DNA of 64,000 nucleotides from Aphrophora alni. Lineage: Eukaryota > Arthropoda > Insecta > Hemiptera > Aphrophoridae. The notes under the pieces are model-generated. The model searched no databases. It saw only the letters and a list, made by a program, of their open reading frames with translations, and was not told the DNA's origin. Shown here one piece after another: positions 1-13,260 of the stretch (the first letter of the stretch is position 1; every line of letters begins with the position of its first letter). Both the position numbers and the translations under genes were made by a program. The DNA lies in contig OY740768.1 in NCBI GenBank assembly GCA_963513935.1, forward strand, positions 1,770,404-1,834,403. Reading direction: 5' to 3'.

Positions 1-1446
1 ATCTTACCAAAAAAACTAAGAGTTAACACAAATGAAAGGAACTGAACAATAACACAATAAAGAACACAAAAATGTGTACAAAAACAAGTGTAAGAATTAA
101 GTTACGTTAATTGAAAATTAAGGACAACACTCATAGTAAGAAGCTCATATTTAATAAATTTGTTATTTTTAAATACATTGGTTTTATTTCAGTGAAACCT
201 AAACCACTCGCAGAGGAAAACTTGTTGAATGCACTTTAATGAAGCTCCCTAGTATGAAAATATTAAACACACAAGTTTCAAGTCAAAATATTTTCTATAT
301 TTGCAGGAAGTAAGATTAAATTTCCTAACTTTTCTCAACCAAAAATAACTTTAAATTCAGCCCTAGTCACGTATAACACAAGTCGCATTGTGATCCGACA
401 ACTTCAGTGCAATATTCAGAAAAGAAAAACTTTTAGAATATATTTATGAAAGTACATTATAAATTGTTTGTTACTTTTCACAATAGGCCTCTATTACAAA
501 ACACTTGATTCAAAACGTTTTCAAACTTCTTTATAATTGTGACAAAATGTGATTAAATAAATTAATAACTAAACAAAACTACATTTACAAAAGTAATATA
601 AGTAATATAAACTTATTTCCTTTACAGTAACATTTTGAATTTTAGAGATCGTTCCACTTTCTCTTCACAAGAAGATTTCAGACTCTACTATGATAAAACA
701 AATATATTTACAAACAACAATTTTAATATTTAGTAACTATTAATCTAAATGTAAAGGGATCAAAACATCATCCTTTATTTTCAATACACTCTTATAAACT
801 TGTTAAGAACACACATCCCCCATTTTTTGTGTGACTTTTTTCGGTTCTATGATTGCTTATGGGAGACTCCTGTACACCAATACTTTAGTTCCGTTTTATT
901 GAAAGATTTCTGGTTATGTCAAATTTGTTCATATTGATGGGAAAAGGCCATTTTTGTAATGATTTATTCTCTAAAGACTTCTTGGAGTAGCGATATGTGT
1001 TCCGAAAAACAATCATCCCGACACGACGAAGTTGTCGTTCCTGTTACGTATAAATGTATATTCGGTGACGCTTTGAGTTGCAACTGGAATACCAACTCCA
1101 AGGTATTGAGCTAGCAGTACCACAGGCTTGTTGAGCCCACACGGAAGCCAAGTGTCAACATCCTGGCAGAACTCGTGTCCTGTACTCTGATTTTATTTAG
1201 TTTATTTTATTTAGAGATTTCCAAATTAACATTCCTCATGGGATTCCGAGAACTGTACGCAATACTCCACCTACCGGGCGTCATCAATGTTTCGTCCATT
1301 GAGTTGGATTATGAACAGATGGGAAATAACTAATAAATAACTTTCCAATTGATGTCATACTGTATTCAAAGAATATCGGTCTTAGTTCAAAACAATTAAT
1401 ATGTAGTAATAAATTACCTCATTTGTTCCGTCATTTGTCTTGTTCT
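1..1446. other. Gene-free AT-rich DNA with one unexplained richer block
   Basis: No ORF or recognisable element. Positions about 1000-1290 are clearly richer in G+C than the flanks and could be an unrecognised transposon or exon remnant. I could not assign it. Confidence 0.4.
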
Positions 1447-1484
1447 CAAGACGCGTTTCGGAGTCGGGACTCCATCTTCAGTTG
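1447..1484 (-). ncRNA. Hammerhead-ribozyme-like motif in the PLE 3' region
   Basis: On the minus strand: stem I 5' side CAA, core CTGAAGA (CUGANGA), one extra T, stem II GGAGT/ACTCC with a CCCG loop, GAAA, a self-complementary ACGCGT as a minimal stem III, then C17 and TTG pairing back to CAA. Predicted cleavage lies between 1450 and 1449. PLEs are known to carry type I hammerheads with very short stem III. The extra nucleotide between A9 and stem II departs from the canonical fold, so activity is uncertain. Confidence 0.6.
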
Positions 1485-1686
1485 TATCTCTGTAGTAGAG
1501 GTAGTAAAAACATTAAAACATTTACGAAGATATATATAATATTACACACGCACAAAATGCACATACATATGTATACATAGTTACTGACATAATGTTTATA
1601 GTGCGCACTGCTGTACGGTCCGCGGACTACTGATTGCTGCGGTGGGTCAATGGTTGAGAATACTTGGATGGCTTTATCAGTCTATT

Positions 1687-1969
1687 TTATCTTAGCGCTG
1701 TTTCATATAATGAGTTGGACTGGAAAGATAATTTTTCATTTAATATGTTGTCAGGTGACTGTTTAAAAGCCTTGTATATTTCAAACTCTTCAATTGCATT
1801 CATCATTCGTCCCTTTTTTTGGATGTGGAGTGGTGTCATGTTTGTTTTAAAATCAGTGTATGAGTGATTGTTATCGACTAAATGTTGCGCAAAGTTTGAT
1901 GTATACAAATTGTTTTTAAGTAAATGTTCCTTATAGCGCTCCATGAATGTTCTTAGTTTAAATGTACCC
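1687..1969 (-). pseudogene. Penelope-like element, C-terminal GIY-YIG endonuclease region, 5'-truncated
   Basis: The minus-strand frame reads GTFKLRTFMERYKEH, then SNFAQHLVDNNHSYTDF, then MTPLHIQKKGRMMNAIEEF and EIYKAFKQSPDNILNEKL before its stop at 1687. This is the familiar tail of PLE polyproteins: F..R..EH, FAQHL...NHS, the LHI.KKGR.MN..EE.EIYK block and ILN. The first ATG is at 1944, and the frame is open back to a stop just above 1968. The YIG half of the GIY-YIG motif has decayed, and nothing PLE-like is visible further upstream, so this is a 5'-truncated copy. The element continues on the same strand into an untranslated region with a hammerhead-like motif at 1447-1484. The family call is from recognised motifs, not a search. 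Confidence 0.78.
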
Positions 1970-2351
1970 TAAATGAGTAATCAACCTTAACCGGTTGTTT
2001 ATGATGTAGAATATTCTGGAAAATCCCGTAACTATTTTCAATGTTCCAAATCATTTTTTTGAAAATTTACGTACCCTTATGGATGAAATCGAACCTCGTC
2101 ATAATAAAAGCCTTTATAAACCACTGATATTCCTTTCTCAGCTATAAACTATCGTTATAATTGACAGTATTGAACAATTTTAACACGTTCAGAAGTTGTA
2201 AGTTCGTGATGCCTTGTACTTTATACGAGAAAACATTTGTTAGCACTGTTTGAGAACTTTATACACTCCTATTAAGTTTCATGTGCCAACGGTCTTAATA
2301 ATGTTGGCAGGCTTTGGTAACCAAAATTTAGGGACGTTTTCTGACATGTCA

Positions 2352-2582
2352 CAGTCTATTTAGTACATCTGTCAGTCTACTTAGTACTTCTGTCAGTCTA
2401 CTTAGTACATCTGTCAGTCTACTTAGTACATCTGTCAGTCTACTTAGTACATCTGTCAGTCTACTTAGTACATCTGCCAGTCTACTTAGTACATCTGTCA
2501 GTCTACTTAGTACATCGGTCAGTCTACTTAGTACATCTGTCAGTCTACTTAGTACATCTGTCAGTCTAATTAGTACATCTGT
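2352..2582 (+). repeat. 21-bp minisatellite, about 11 units
   Basis: Tandem units of CAGTCTACTTAGTACATCTG plus T, with single-base variants (acttctg, catcggt, catctgc, ctaatta). The array is uninterrupted and ends at a T-run. Confidence 0.95.
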
Positions 2583-5500
2583 TTTTTTGCCAAAATTTGA
2601 TTATCAAATCCGACACAGTGTAACGACAGTATTTAATTTGACTAAAATTAATTTAACCGTTGTTTTACTGTATCTGTGTATCTCAGCCGTGAATGTATAT
2701 TATTCAATTGTTTTCATCATTGACGCAGTGCTTTAAATTTACTTTAATAGCAGAGATGACTAACAATCCCAATAATGTCTAAAACAATAATCAAAGACAA
2801 AACGATATTTAGATTACTACGAATGATAGAAACTTTATATTAATACGGCCATTTTAGTTATGGTGATACAAAGAGATATTTTAATTAATTGTTTTTTTAT
2901 CACAATTTTAAACTTATACAGTATATCACATAACCATATTATCCATTTGAAATGTATGACTCACCACCACCCAACTCTCAATCTTTAAAAGGATTTACTC
3001 TTTATTGTCGACAATTTTAAACTTTGTTTTAAAGATTCACGACAAATTGAGAAAAGTTAAAATGACTTCGGATTTAATTTTAACATCTTTTTTTTACATT
3101 TCTTATAACTTTCATAAAAGTATTAGCAACGTTAAATTTCAACTTGTTAATTACTAAAGTTAACTGATATTTTGACACTGGAGTTTATATTGACATCGTT
3201 GACTTGATATGTTGTTGTTTAACTCTTTAAGAACTGTTATATGTGGGAAAACTTGTTAATTGAAATTACCTAACAATAAACTTTTTGTGTCCAACCTGGA
3301 TGTCTTGCTAATTAATTGTAAATAGATTATGAAGCAATAAGCACGTCATTTATCAAGGTATTTGTTTTTGTCCTTTTTTAATTAACGTACAAATAAACTC
3401 TTATAAACAACAGTAAATTATTTAACTAGGATTGTCTTATAATTTATATCTATCGACACGTTTCGGTGTTCCTCCATCTTCACATCTACTTTAGTATTGA
3501 ATGTTAAGGGACTCGCCTATGTTTGCAGCTTGGCTACTCGTCAACAACTATAAACATAATAAGTTTAAAATTAGCAGATTTTACTTAACTAATTTTGTAG
3601 ATTTTAGAAGATATAATTATTTTAAAAACACATTTTTTAAAGGAATATATATTATATATTATAAATTCAAGAAAAAATAAGTAAAAGAACATTTTTAATA
3701 TTGGACATTAGAATTATTATTTTAGATTCTTAATATAAAATATTTTAGTAAACACAATTTAATGTGAAATACTCTCTTTACAAATTTAAAGTCATGATCA
3801 CATTATGTTTAATTGAAACACGAGTTTAGTTTTGGATATCGTTATTACATGCAAGTAAATCATTTTACTGGAAAACAGAACCCTAGACTTCTGCTTTAGG
3901 TTTTTTTTTCGTTTCTTTTACATCAGTGCAAGACGGAGGAAAGCTGCTTTATTTACATTTATAATTCAAAAGATTCTATTTCACTGAAGAAAAGAAAATT
4001 GGATTTAGATTAAATGTTTTCTTCTGACTTATATAAGAGATACTGCAAGTAATTTGTCTTGTTATTTTGTTTTGAAGTGAACTGTGTACCGTATATTTTG
4101 TCAATTTGATAAAAATTTAATTTTAATGTCTCAAACATCTCTTTTATGCTTTAAACAATTATAATATTTTCTAATATCTTAATAATAATTTTATATAAAT
4201 GAAACACTGTGATTACAATTCTGTCAGACGTAACAGTTTTATTTTAAAACCTTTCCACACTTTTACCAAATGACCTTTGATATAACTCTGTGTTCTGCTA
4301 ATACATTTATATATTGTAAAACTGCAATTGGCATTGATTTATTATATATTATATACATCAGAAAGGGTAATTTGTTGGAAAATATAAATTACTACTATAT
4401 ATGTATAATAAAACAAATCCGTTTATTATTTTTTCTCTCTTAAAATAGTGAAACATTTGGAAACTTTATTAAAATTACATTATAGTTATTCTTATATTAG
4501 TTAACGCTTCACAAGTACAGAGAAAAATCTTTTCATATTACGTTACATTACCCTCTCCTTACGTATTAAACTTCTTTATATCCCTGAAGATTTAAAGATT
4601 ATATTTTTCTCTCTTCATATTTCTTTAGTATAAAACTAAACTAGTGCACTAGACAGACAACCTTTCACCTTTTGCTTGACCTGTTTTACTTCCACACATT
4701 TTACATCATTACTTCTTGATTATAAATATAGAAAACAAATTAATATTAGAGTTATTTATTTCTTTAAGGTAGAACATCGGACATGGGAAAATCAGGATTG
4801 TTGTACGTTACCTAAAGTGATTAGCTCCATTAATAGGAAAATGTGTAAAAATTATATTATAGGCTACTCCATTATTTTAACGAACCATGTTAAATATTTT
4901 TGTAAACAACAAATATGCAAATCAATATAACCAGTCTGATTGTTTCGACTATTTTTTATTTTATTTTTTTATTTTTATTTTTTTTTTTTTTTGATACGAT
5001 TCCCTGTCTGTCAGTCTGACTTTACTTTGTAACAAATGTTTGTTTTAATTACGATATTTGAAATAACAATTGTTGATGATTTTATATTAACTGTAAAAAC
5101 GTTTAGAGATACGTTTTACACAGCAATAAGGTTATTAAGCATATTTTGTTATAATTAAAAACCAACTTAAGTTTGATGAAAATTTTTTCAAGACTGGAAC
5201 AATACGTTTTAACTATGGCAAAAGTTTGTTTAAATATTCATAAAAATATTCTCAAAGTTTACTTGCTTTGAATATTACAATAAAGTTAGTTGATGAATCA
5301 CAATGGCACTTATATAGGACGAGACGTCAATTAACAGTTTGGTGTAAAGGAAAACCAAAATATTCAGACAAATGTTTTAAAATGATATAAACTTGTCTTG
5401 CGTAACGATATAAAAACAATTTGGAGTTTGAGACAGAAATGAGAATTAAACTAAAATAAATTAAATGAAAACTGGTGGAAGAAATATTAGTCCTCTAAAT

Positions 5501-7430
5501 ACAATGTTTTAAAATTTAATTATTTGTGGCACGATTATGTAATCTGCCTGTTTTTGGAGCTTGTAACAACACGAAAACCATTATTTGTATTCAGATTATG
5601 ACCCCCAGTGGGTCATTGTACTGTAAATATTGATGCATAAATTAGAATGAGGGGTCTATCCTTTATACAGTTTGAAATTCGAGCCCGGTTATCAACAATT
5701 TGGTAAAAATACAAGTTATTGAACTGCTTACAATATAAATCGAAATAAAAAACTAAATTTTAGAGAATTTTTACTAATTTATAAATTTTTAGCTTTAAAG
5801 ATAATGGATATTATTATAAAGTCAATATTCAGTTTTCATATTTGAAATATATAGGTTCATAATTACAAAACGTTTTATTGAAAATACATTTTTAAAGTAA
5901 TATAACCTCAATATTGTAACCATGTTGTTCTGCTCACGTATAGGCTACTAAATCCAACTATTCTAAATAAGCCAATAGATCCCATTCATCTAATATACAC
6001 AGTGGAATAAAAGTACAGGGACGGCTTACTGTGTCAGTTTGTAATTGACATAAACACGGCAACCCGTTATTATAATAAAGCTAACTAACTACAGGGTGTT
6101 TAAAAAGTTTACTTTCACGTAGAGAGTGTTTCAAAAACTATTAAGTGTAATTTTATATCACATTTAAATTATATAGCACAGAGAAACTAATTTGATGGAT
6201 CAAGAAGTATAGAATTTATCTGTGAATATTCCTTTTAAAAAAATTCAGAAAGTTGTAAAAATGAAGACTGTCTGAATTTCGTTTCTGAGCTGTGCAATTT
6301 ACATAAGAGTTGAAAACAGTTGGCACATTAAGACCATATTCGAGGTAATTGTTCCAGATTTGGGTAAAGTACAGTAAGGTCAAAATTGACAACTATAATT
6401 TGTCTAAACTTTCACTGTAATTATTTTAATCAGATTTTTGTGAAGTATAGCCACTAAGGACTCATACAATGGCCACTATTTCCTCAAAATAGAGGTTAAG
6501 GAAGGTATTAGCGTTAAAAAAGGGGAGAATAAATGTCCTTAGAAGTGTTTTCAAAATTTGGTCTACTATTTTCGATCAAATTTTGATGAAATATGAAGAT
6601 TAATGAATAAATATAGTGCGACAAATCACAAGAAATCTTTTACAATTTAGTAATAATTAAAAAAAAAAAACGAAATATCTTTATTAAATCAAAACAAATC
6701 ATAATTTCAATCAAATATACATAATTTTTTGGAAGTGACGTTTTAACTAAAATAATAATATTTACTTTACATAAAATAATATTTTTTAACTTAATTACAA
6801 AGGTTTTCTTTTCTTATTTCATTCATTTACTTAATTTTTGCAGTTTTTAACATCATTTTCATTCTCAATCATCCCTATTTTTCAATTCTAAATAAATTGT
6901 TATTGGCCAAAGCAAGGATTTGTTAGTAATTATAACAATAAAATAGAAACAAAGTGTTTATCAAAACAATCCTTTGAGCAATAAGTAACATAAATTATAA
7001 CACTCAACAATAATAAGGATAACTGTTATCGTGAACTTCTAGGTGGAATTGTCAATTCTTAAGAAAGAATTAAGAAGTTTTGTTTTTTGTCTTAAAAAAG
7101 ATTTTTTAAATATTTCGTCACTTGTAATTTTCTTTCAAGATATTCATCATTATACATTTTAAACAACAGCTAGTTTGAGAATTTACAAAATAAAGTTATG
7201 GTTTTTGGAAAGTTACCCAAAAAAAATCCTTATACCGAATCTGTTCTCAATTTTTTCTTACAATTCCATAGTTATAATTTTGTTAATCAAAATAGAACAA
7301 GACAGACATGAAGAGCGAAGAGTATTAGCCACGCGTCTAAAGGATCATTTTCCTTCATTTCAACGTACTGCACCTGCTCGTAAAGTTTGTACCTGCTTTC
7401 AGATAGTACATCCCATGTTATAAATATAAT
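2583..7430. other. AT-rich DNA without a gene
   Basis: Only short random ORFs. It contains a decayed hammerhead-like hairpin at 3451-3490 (minus strand, core GTGAAGA, GAAACGTGTC), a T-rich tract at about 4950-4993, and a TACAGGGTGTTT transposon-end motif near 6090. Nothing else is supported. Confidence 0.5.
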
Positions 7431-7436
7431 GTGCTT

Positions 7437-7770
7437 CAATGTTATAATGTGTATATTATAACATTGTACATTATAACATTTTACATTATAACATTTTACA
7501 TTATAACATTATACATTATGCATTATAACATTATAACATTGAACATTATAACATTGTACATTATAACATTGTACATTATAACATTTCACATTATAACATT
7601 GTACATTATAACATTTCACATTGTAACATTGTACATTATAACACTATACATTATAACATTGTACATTATAACATTTCACATTATAACATTGTACATTATA
7701 CATTATAACATTATACATTATACATTATACATTATAACATTTCACATTATAACATTGTACATTATAACAG
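7437..7770 (+). repeat. 15-bp minisatellite rich in ACATTATAACATT
   Basis: About 22 units of CATTATAACATTGTA and close variants (TTTCA and TTATA in place of TTGTA). The 15-bp period creates a 125-codon open frame of IITLY/IITFH repeats, which I regard as an artefact. Units contain the dyad TGTTATAATG, so single strands can fold. Confidence 0.93.
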
Positions 7771-10700
7771 ACCAACATAATAGTTTTGCACTCGACCTCC
7801 CATCGTAACCTATTACTTCCTAATTGGATCCTGGTAAGCTATCAATTAATTTCTATATATAGGCAGGAAATTTCAAGTGATTAGCTCGATACATTCTGGG
7901 GGAAATCAGCTCTCCTTTATTTTGTATAAATTAAATTATTTTTTGGGAAATCTTTTTCAAGTGGAAAATAAGGATTGATTATGATTGGTTATCACACCTT
8001 CCTCAATTAACTACTGCCCCTGTTATAATTTATAATGTTATATTGTACAATATAAAAAATTTTGTTATCACTTTGTAACCTTTTTACAAAATAATTTATG
8101 ATAAAAAACTCAAGGACTATTGAATGAAAGATGTGTGGAAGTGTAAATATTGAAAGATTTTCAATCCAGAACAGTTTTATTGAAAATAAAACATGAAGAA
8201 TTGTAAAGCATCAGATACATTACTTACAGAGGATTTTGATGTCCCTGTTAATGATGGTTCACAGACACCATAAAATCCAAAGTCAAAATGATCTGTGATG
8301 GCTATAAAACTGGATCTGCTAAAAAAGTTTATACATTTATACCCACATGTTTTAATACTGTAATAAATAACTATAAATACGTTTTATAGTCCAAAAAACG
8401 TAAATATAAATCAAAACGCCAGAGTTTTATAAATAAGCAATACCTTCCGAAACATTATGTTTTTGGAAATAATTAAAATTTGATTCTTTTGCAACGGAAA
8501 TCATTTTGTTTTATTAATTACAATAACAACGAATTTTGAAATAGAATGTAAAACAACTACAATTTGTGTGTATAAAAACTAAAAGACATAGTTTCGAGAG
8601 TATGAATCAACTTTCGTTAACATGCGATAAACATTTCTTATATTGTAAGTTTATCTCTTGATAACGGAATTGATTCATCCATTCGAAACGTCGTATTTAA
8701 GTTTGCTAAACACAAACAGTGGTACATGTATTCTGTTTTTCCCCTATACGAATCGTCCATTAATATACAGGGTGTGCCATAACAACTTGACGATTTTCAA
8801 AATGATTCAACTATGTAACAAAATATTATTTTAATTAGTAATACAAATATTGTTACGTGGGTATGACAATTTTACTTCTGGTAAATAATCATATATTATA
8901 TTTTTTACAAGAAGAATGTAACGTTTTATAACCACACAGTGAGATACGTAGTGTATAATTTTTAAAAACCGTTTTGTGAGATGTGAGACAAACAATTTTA
9001 AACCTATTAAAAGATGGATTGCGTTTTTATTGATTTCTCTTTATTAAAAGTCCGTAGGTAAATTCATGTATCTGTCTGTCTGTAAATCGCAACTAGTATA
9101 CACAGACGTGACATATTTCAAACTTTGTATTTATATTCTTCATATTATCCCACTATAACAAAAAATAAAAAAAATAATGGTCACTCAAAAAAAAAAAGTA
9201 TTGCGTAGTTAAGGGGTAAAAACGTTTTCAAATATTATGTGTGGGATATCAAATAAAACTAGAAGTTATTCTTATTACGAATTTGTATGTTTATTGACGA
9301 AGAAATTAATGTTAGCGCTAGGTCGCTTAAAAAACTTATATTTTATAAAAGTAACTTCGGCTTCGGACTCTAAGTCGTCTGTTTATAGCTCACGACTGAC
9401 TATTTTATTTGATTACTCAAAATTTAAGCTAGCTTTTATAAAGAAACCCAAAATTACGTTTGGCACTAAAAATTGTCTTCATGTGTACCCTCTAACACCA
9501 AAACAACACATATTCGTCCCCATCTCTCTAAAATTAGCTGTTTTGAGTTATCACTGAAATAATTAGCAAAAGAGTTGTTATAAATTTCGTAATTACTTAA
9601 CTAGACAAGACAAATTTCGTTAGAATTTTAACAAATTGTGAACATTAATGACCCAAACCTTCGTGCTAAACGTAAGTACGTAAATAATACTGCTCGGGAA
9701 TAAACGGCAAAAGGCGATTAAACCTTGATTACAAACATAAAAAATATTTTAATAAAAACTATTTACTATGAGGACACGTTTATACCAAAAGAAGCAGGTT
9801 TTAGATATTTTTCGAAGACAGCGATCATCTTTCATTTAACTAATTGATTGGCAACTACCGAACTGAGGTTTTTGGTAACAAATAGTTTTAGTAGGTAAAT
9901 GAGAAAGGTTGTGCAATGTTTTGTATCTTGGTTATAAAGTAACATAGTAATTAATGAATTTTTACAGATTTTGTCACGAATGGATCAACCCACTTGAGAT
10001 ATTCAAGTTATAATTGCAAATTGATAAATCGTACAGAATTGATAAATTATGCGGATACAACATTGCACGCAACTGATGCGTTAGGGATGGGGGTGATTTA
10101 TTGGCTGAGGGTGAATATTGTTCTGTAGTGGTGCTGAATTGGGTCTACTTTTTCTCTTGTAGGAATTACCACCTTTAATTAATTATTAAAAAAAAACCTA
10201 ATTCTTTTTGTTCTATATTTCAGAACTAATGGTTGTTGTAGTTTTTAATTCGAACCGTTTTTAATAGTAGTTTTGGAATTCTATTTGTTCTATATTTTGG
10301 AACTAATGATTGTTGTAGTTTTTAATTCTATTTGTTTTATATTTCAGTACAAAATTAAGTAACAAACAAGATGTAGAAAATAACAACAATTAAAAGATAC
10401 ATTTTTGTTTTATTTTTTGTTTTTATTTAATTTTAACATTGTACCCCATGGATAAATGATATTTACAGATATAAATTAAATTACCTTTTTGGTACTTCTA
10501 CTAATCTAACAGTTTGCCGTAAAAGGATTACTGTAGTCTCAGGATCATAAAAAGTATAATAAAACAATAGGTTTTAATTTTTTCACATTATGGAAGTCGG
10601 TAAGTTTTTTACAATTTTAAAATCTCACATTAAACACATAAACTAACACAAACATACTTGTATTGAAAGCTCTTAATTTGGACTATGATAAACTACAACA

Positions 10701-11106
10701 TTTAAATAATTACAGGGCTATAAAACGGCTGTAACTAAGACAACAACAGATATAGGCTCTCAGAATTGTCTCTCAACAACGCCTGAATACAAATAAGTTA
10801 AACAAATGTCCTTCGCAACCTCTCAGTACGACATACTCTATCACGATGTGCCTAAAAGTTAGAACAACTCGACAGAACGGAGATTGTGGTGGATTAGCGT
10901 GTTCAATTAGAAATCCATAAGTAATCTTAAAATTACCAATTGCAATATGGGAAACTACTACCTCCTCTCCAGGACTGAAAAGTGTGGCTGTACAACTACT
11001 GACGGATGATATGTCTTACTTTCTTAATCACATTGTCTATGCAAAACTTATTTAACAGTTGATACAAAGTCAGATGCTATAATAAGCTCAGATATATGTA
11101 GGCCTA
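7771..11106. other. Gene-poor region with a hairpin pair and a weak ORF
   Basis: Contains the inverted GATAACG...CGAAAC pair (8590-8697), a TACAGGGTGTGCC transposon-end motif near 8767, and a 106-codon ATG-initiated ORF at 9237-9557 (+) that I do not recognise. A roughly 76-bp tandem duplication around 10203-10347 repeats 'ttctatat..t..gaactaatg.ttgttgtag'. The ORF has no domain or context support and may be chance. Confidence 0.45.
8590..8697. repeat. Inverted pair of a GATAACG-hairpin-CGAAAC module
   Basis: The left arm (minus strand) reads GTTTATCGCATGTTAACG, then AAAGTTGATTCATACTCTCGAAAC. The right arm (plus strand) reads GTTTATCTCTTGATAACG, then GAATTGATTCATCCATTCGAAAC. Related modules occur at 33238-33300 (-) and 48430-48500 (+). 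Each has a stem followed by GAAAC, resembling a decayed hammerhead. Confidence 0.6.
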
Positions 11107-11601
11107 TATAAAGCGTGTTTCTGTCATGAGGAAATTCAGAGGGTGGTTATTTGTATCAAAATTAAAAAATAAACTTCCTATAAACATATGTCGGTAAACA
11201 CTTCTTTTACCAATTATCCGCCATTTTGTTTGTTTTTATTTAATTATCTCTATCTTTAGAACAGCTTAACCGATTATGTCGGCTATTAAAATATTTCAAA
11301 CGAAAAAAACTCAATTCTACTTATTTCCATTTAAAAGTTTAAATTGCCGTAATTTTGAAACAGATTATTGAACCAAGTAGAGTATTTTTTTCAAACTATA
11401 TCCTTAAATTAGTGACTACAGTAAAAAATCTCAACTCAATCGGTTAAGCCGTTCTAGAGATATAAATTATTTAGTAAAAAAATGGCGGATGCTGGAAAAA
11501 GAAGCGTTTTCAGGACATAAGTTTATAGGAACTTTTTTCTTTATTTTGATACATATAATCAACGCTTGAATTACCTCCGCGCATTACAGATACACCCTGT
11601 A
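11107..11601. mobile_element. Foldback MITE, about 495 bp, nearly all inverted repeat
   Basis: The two halves are imperfect reverse complements. Matching blocks include TTTGTATCAAAA/TTTTGATACATA, CTTCCTATAAAC/GTTTATAGGAAC, CCGCCATTTTG/AATGGCGG, and the inner AGAACAGCTTAACCGATT against AATCGGTTAAGCCGTTCT. The right terminus is TACACCCTGTA and the left one a decayed equivalent. No coding capacity, so it is a non-autonomous DNA element. Confidence 0.8.
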
Positions 11602-12281
11602 AATGGTGGAATGAAGAGAAATATATCAAATGAAATTTACTGATATAGAAGTATCAATTAAAAAATTAATTGTATACTGTAAAAATAATCACTTTGTAAA
11701 CAAAAAATGTATTTTAAAATTTAGGAGCATATATTTAAATTGAAGAATTATATGAGCCGTATTATGAGAGTGTGAACATAGTTAAATCTTTATATAATTT
11801 AATGTAATATCAATTGGCCTCCTTATGTGATACAGACTCATGACAAACAAATGTGAACATAATATTTAGTGGTTGAGTGCTGTGTAGACTAGTGCTAATT
11901 GTAAAATTAATAAAATTTGGTAACATTATTAATATTTTAAATTGTCGAGACAAATTCGTTATAGAGAAGAAGCGGAAGACTAATTTTGGACGATTTATTC
12001 AACAAAGGTTTACAGATCATATAAGTTGTTTATTGGTTTATTAATAAGACAATTTAAGACTACCAGTTTGATCGATAAAGTTATTAATGTTCAAAAATAT
12101 GGAGGAAAGTGTGTGTGTTTTTTTAAAATTATTTTATTTTTGTTGCTTTTCGAATAGTCACATTACATTTGGATAGTTTAAAAAATTTAACATGTGAGAT
12201 TCATTTATAAATACGCTGTACAAACACATGTCCAGTGGAAAGACGAAATAAATGTCATTCTATTCTAACAACAAGTAATGA

Positions 12282-12473
12282 AAACTTAATTCAAGTTTTG
12301 TACAATTTACAGATAAACGTCTCAACAAGTTGTTTTCAATTTGGAATCCAATGAAAGTTTATGACAAAGAGTTACTTTGTGGAAAAGTGGAGTGGGCTTT
12401 ACTTATCAAACAGGGAATAACTTTAGTTGAAGCTCCTTTTGGTTTGTCAGAGAGGCTTGAGTTGAAAGTTTAG
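12282..12473 (+). CDS. ORF-bearing repeat, copy 1: unknown short reading frame
   Basis: Open from just after a TGA at 12279 to a TAG at 12471. The first ATG is at 12351 and gives a 40-residue product: MKVYDKELLCGKVEWALLIK, then QGITLVEAPFGLSERLELKV. Upstream in the same frame the sequence reads DKRLNKLFSIWNP. The same frame, with the same start and stop positions, is open in copies at 23869-23991 (+) and 59318-59440 (-). Amino-acid changes are confined mostly to the last ten residues (SERLELKV, SEMFELKV, TEKLVLKM). I do not recognise the protein. It could be the last exon of a multicopy gene or an internal part of an unknown mobile element. The pyrimidine-poor TTTACAG just upstream could be a splice acceptor, but it is changed to TTTAGAG in the other copies. 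Confidence 0.35.
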   Translation, partial: KLNSSFVQFTDKRLNKLFSIWNPMKVYDKELLCGKVEWALLIKQGITLVEAPFGLSERLELKV

Positions 12474-12658
12474 TAAATTCTATTTATCTATAATTTATTT
12501 AAACTAATATTACACAGAAGTACATTATTCAATTTATTTTGTGAGTAAATATATATTTAAGTTTTATTTTAAATGTGTTGAAATTTAAATTGATAATTAT
12601 AAAGGTTTATATATCTAAAGCGGTTTTTCACACGCTCAGTTTATTAGCTATTTGAATT

Positions 12659-12849
12659 TTTATTTTTTTATTATTATTTTTTTTTGTATTACATTAAAAC
12701 TAGTCTTACAGACTAACCATTAATTTGTTTCTAGAATGCATTACATAACATAGAAATCACCCAATAGTGACAAAAAAAAGTTCTATTATACTATATTTTA
12801 TTCACGGATACATTGTACACCACACAATTAAACCAACTCAAAATGAATT
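12659..12849 (-). mobile_element. Short retroposon-like insertion with TGAATT target duplication
   Basis: Absent from the paralogous copy at 24171-24176, where a single TGAATT is found. Here TGAATT occurs at 12653-12658 and 12844-12849, flanking 185 bp. The left end is T-rich (T7 and T9 runs), so on the minus strand the insert ends in an A-rich tail. This fits a SINE or a truncated LINE inserted in minus orientation. Confidence 0.7.
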
Positions 12850-13260
12850 ATTTATGCAAACTTTTTATATATAAATATCCTAATGGAAAACTTACAAGTC
12901 AAATAATTGTTAAAATTACTTCTAAGTTAATAATTTCACTAATTTACTTTGAAATCGTGTACAACGTTATATTTAACCAATTCTTCTGACTACTTACAAA
13001 TTATTTAAACCTTCAAAATACTATAAACCTGTTACAAAAAGTGGAAATTGTTGCGAAAATCAGCAAATTTGTCGTTTAATTTGGTTGAAAAACACAGTCA
13101 TATGTTCAGTCATTGTAAACACTACATTACATAACAAATTAGACTTTAAAAAACAGTTAACAAAATGGACATAGTAATTCCTTAATACTTTCTACATTGT
13201 ACTTCGATTGAAATTTATTTCAATGAATATTTACATAAAAACTATTAAAATATTTAAAAT

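Larger units (their letters stand above)
12240..13260 (+). repeat. Dispersed repeat A, copy 1
   Basis: About 1 kb that matches 23790-24595 nearly base for base, including the non-coding part downstream of the ORF, up to AAATAAGGAGAATG. It differs mainly by a 191-bp insertion at 12659-12849. Confidence 0.92.

Noticed and set aside
7431..7808. 125-codon IITLYIITF protein
   Set aside because: It is a translation of a 15-bp minisatellite.
9237..9557. 106-codon ORF as a gene
   Set aside because: No recognisable domain, neighbour, repeat partner or splice context. This length is plausible by chance in 64 kb over six frames.
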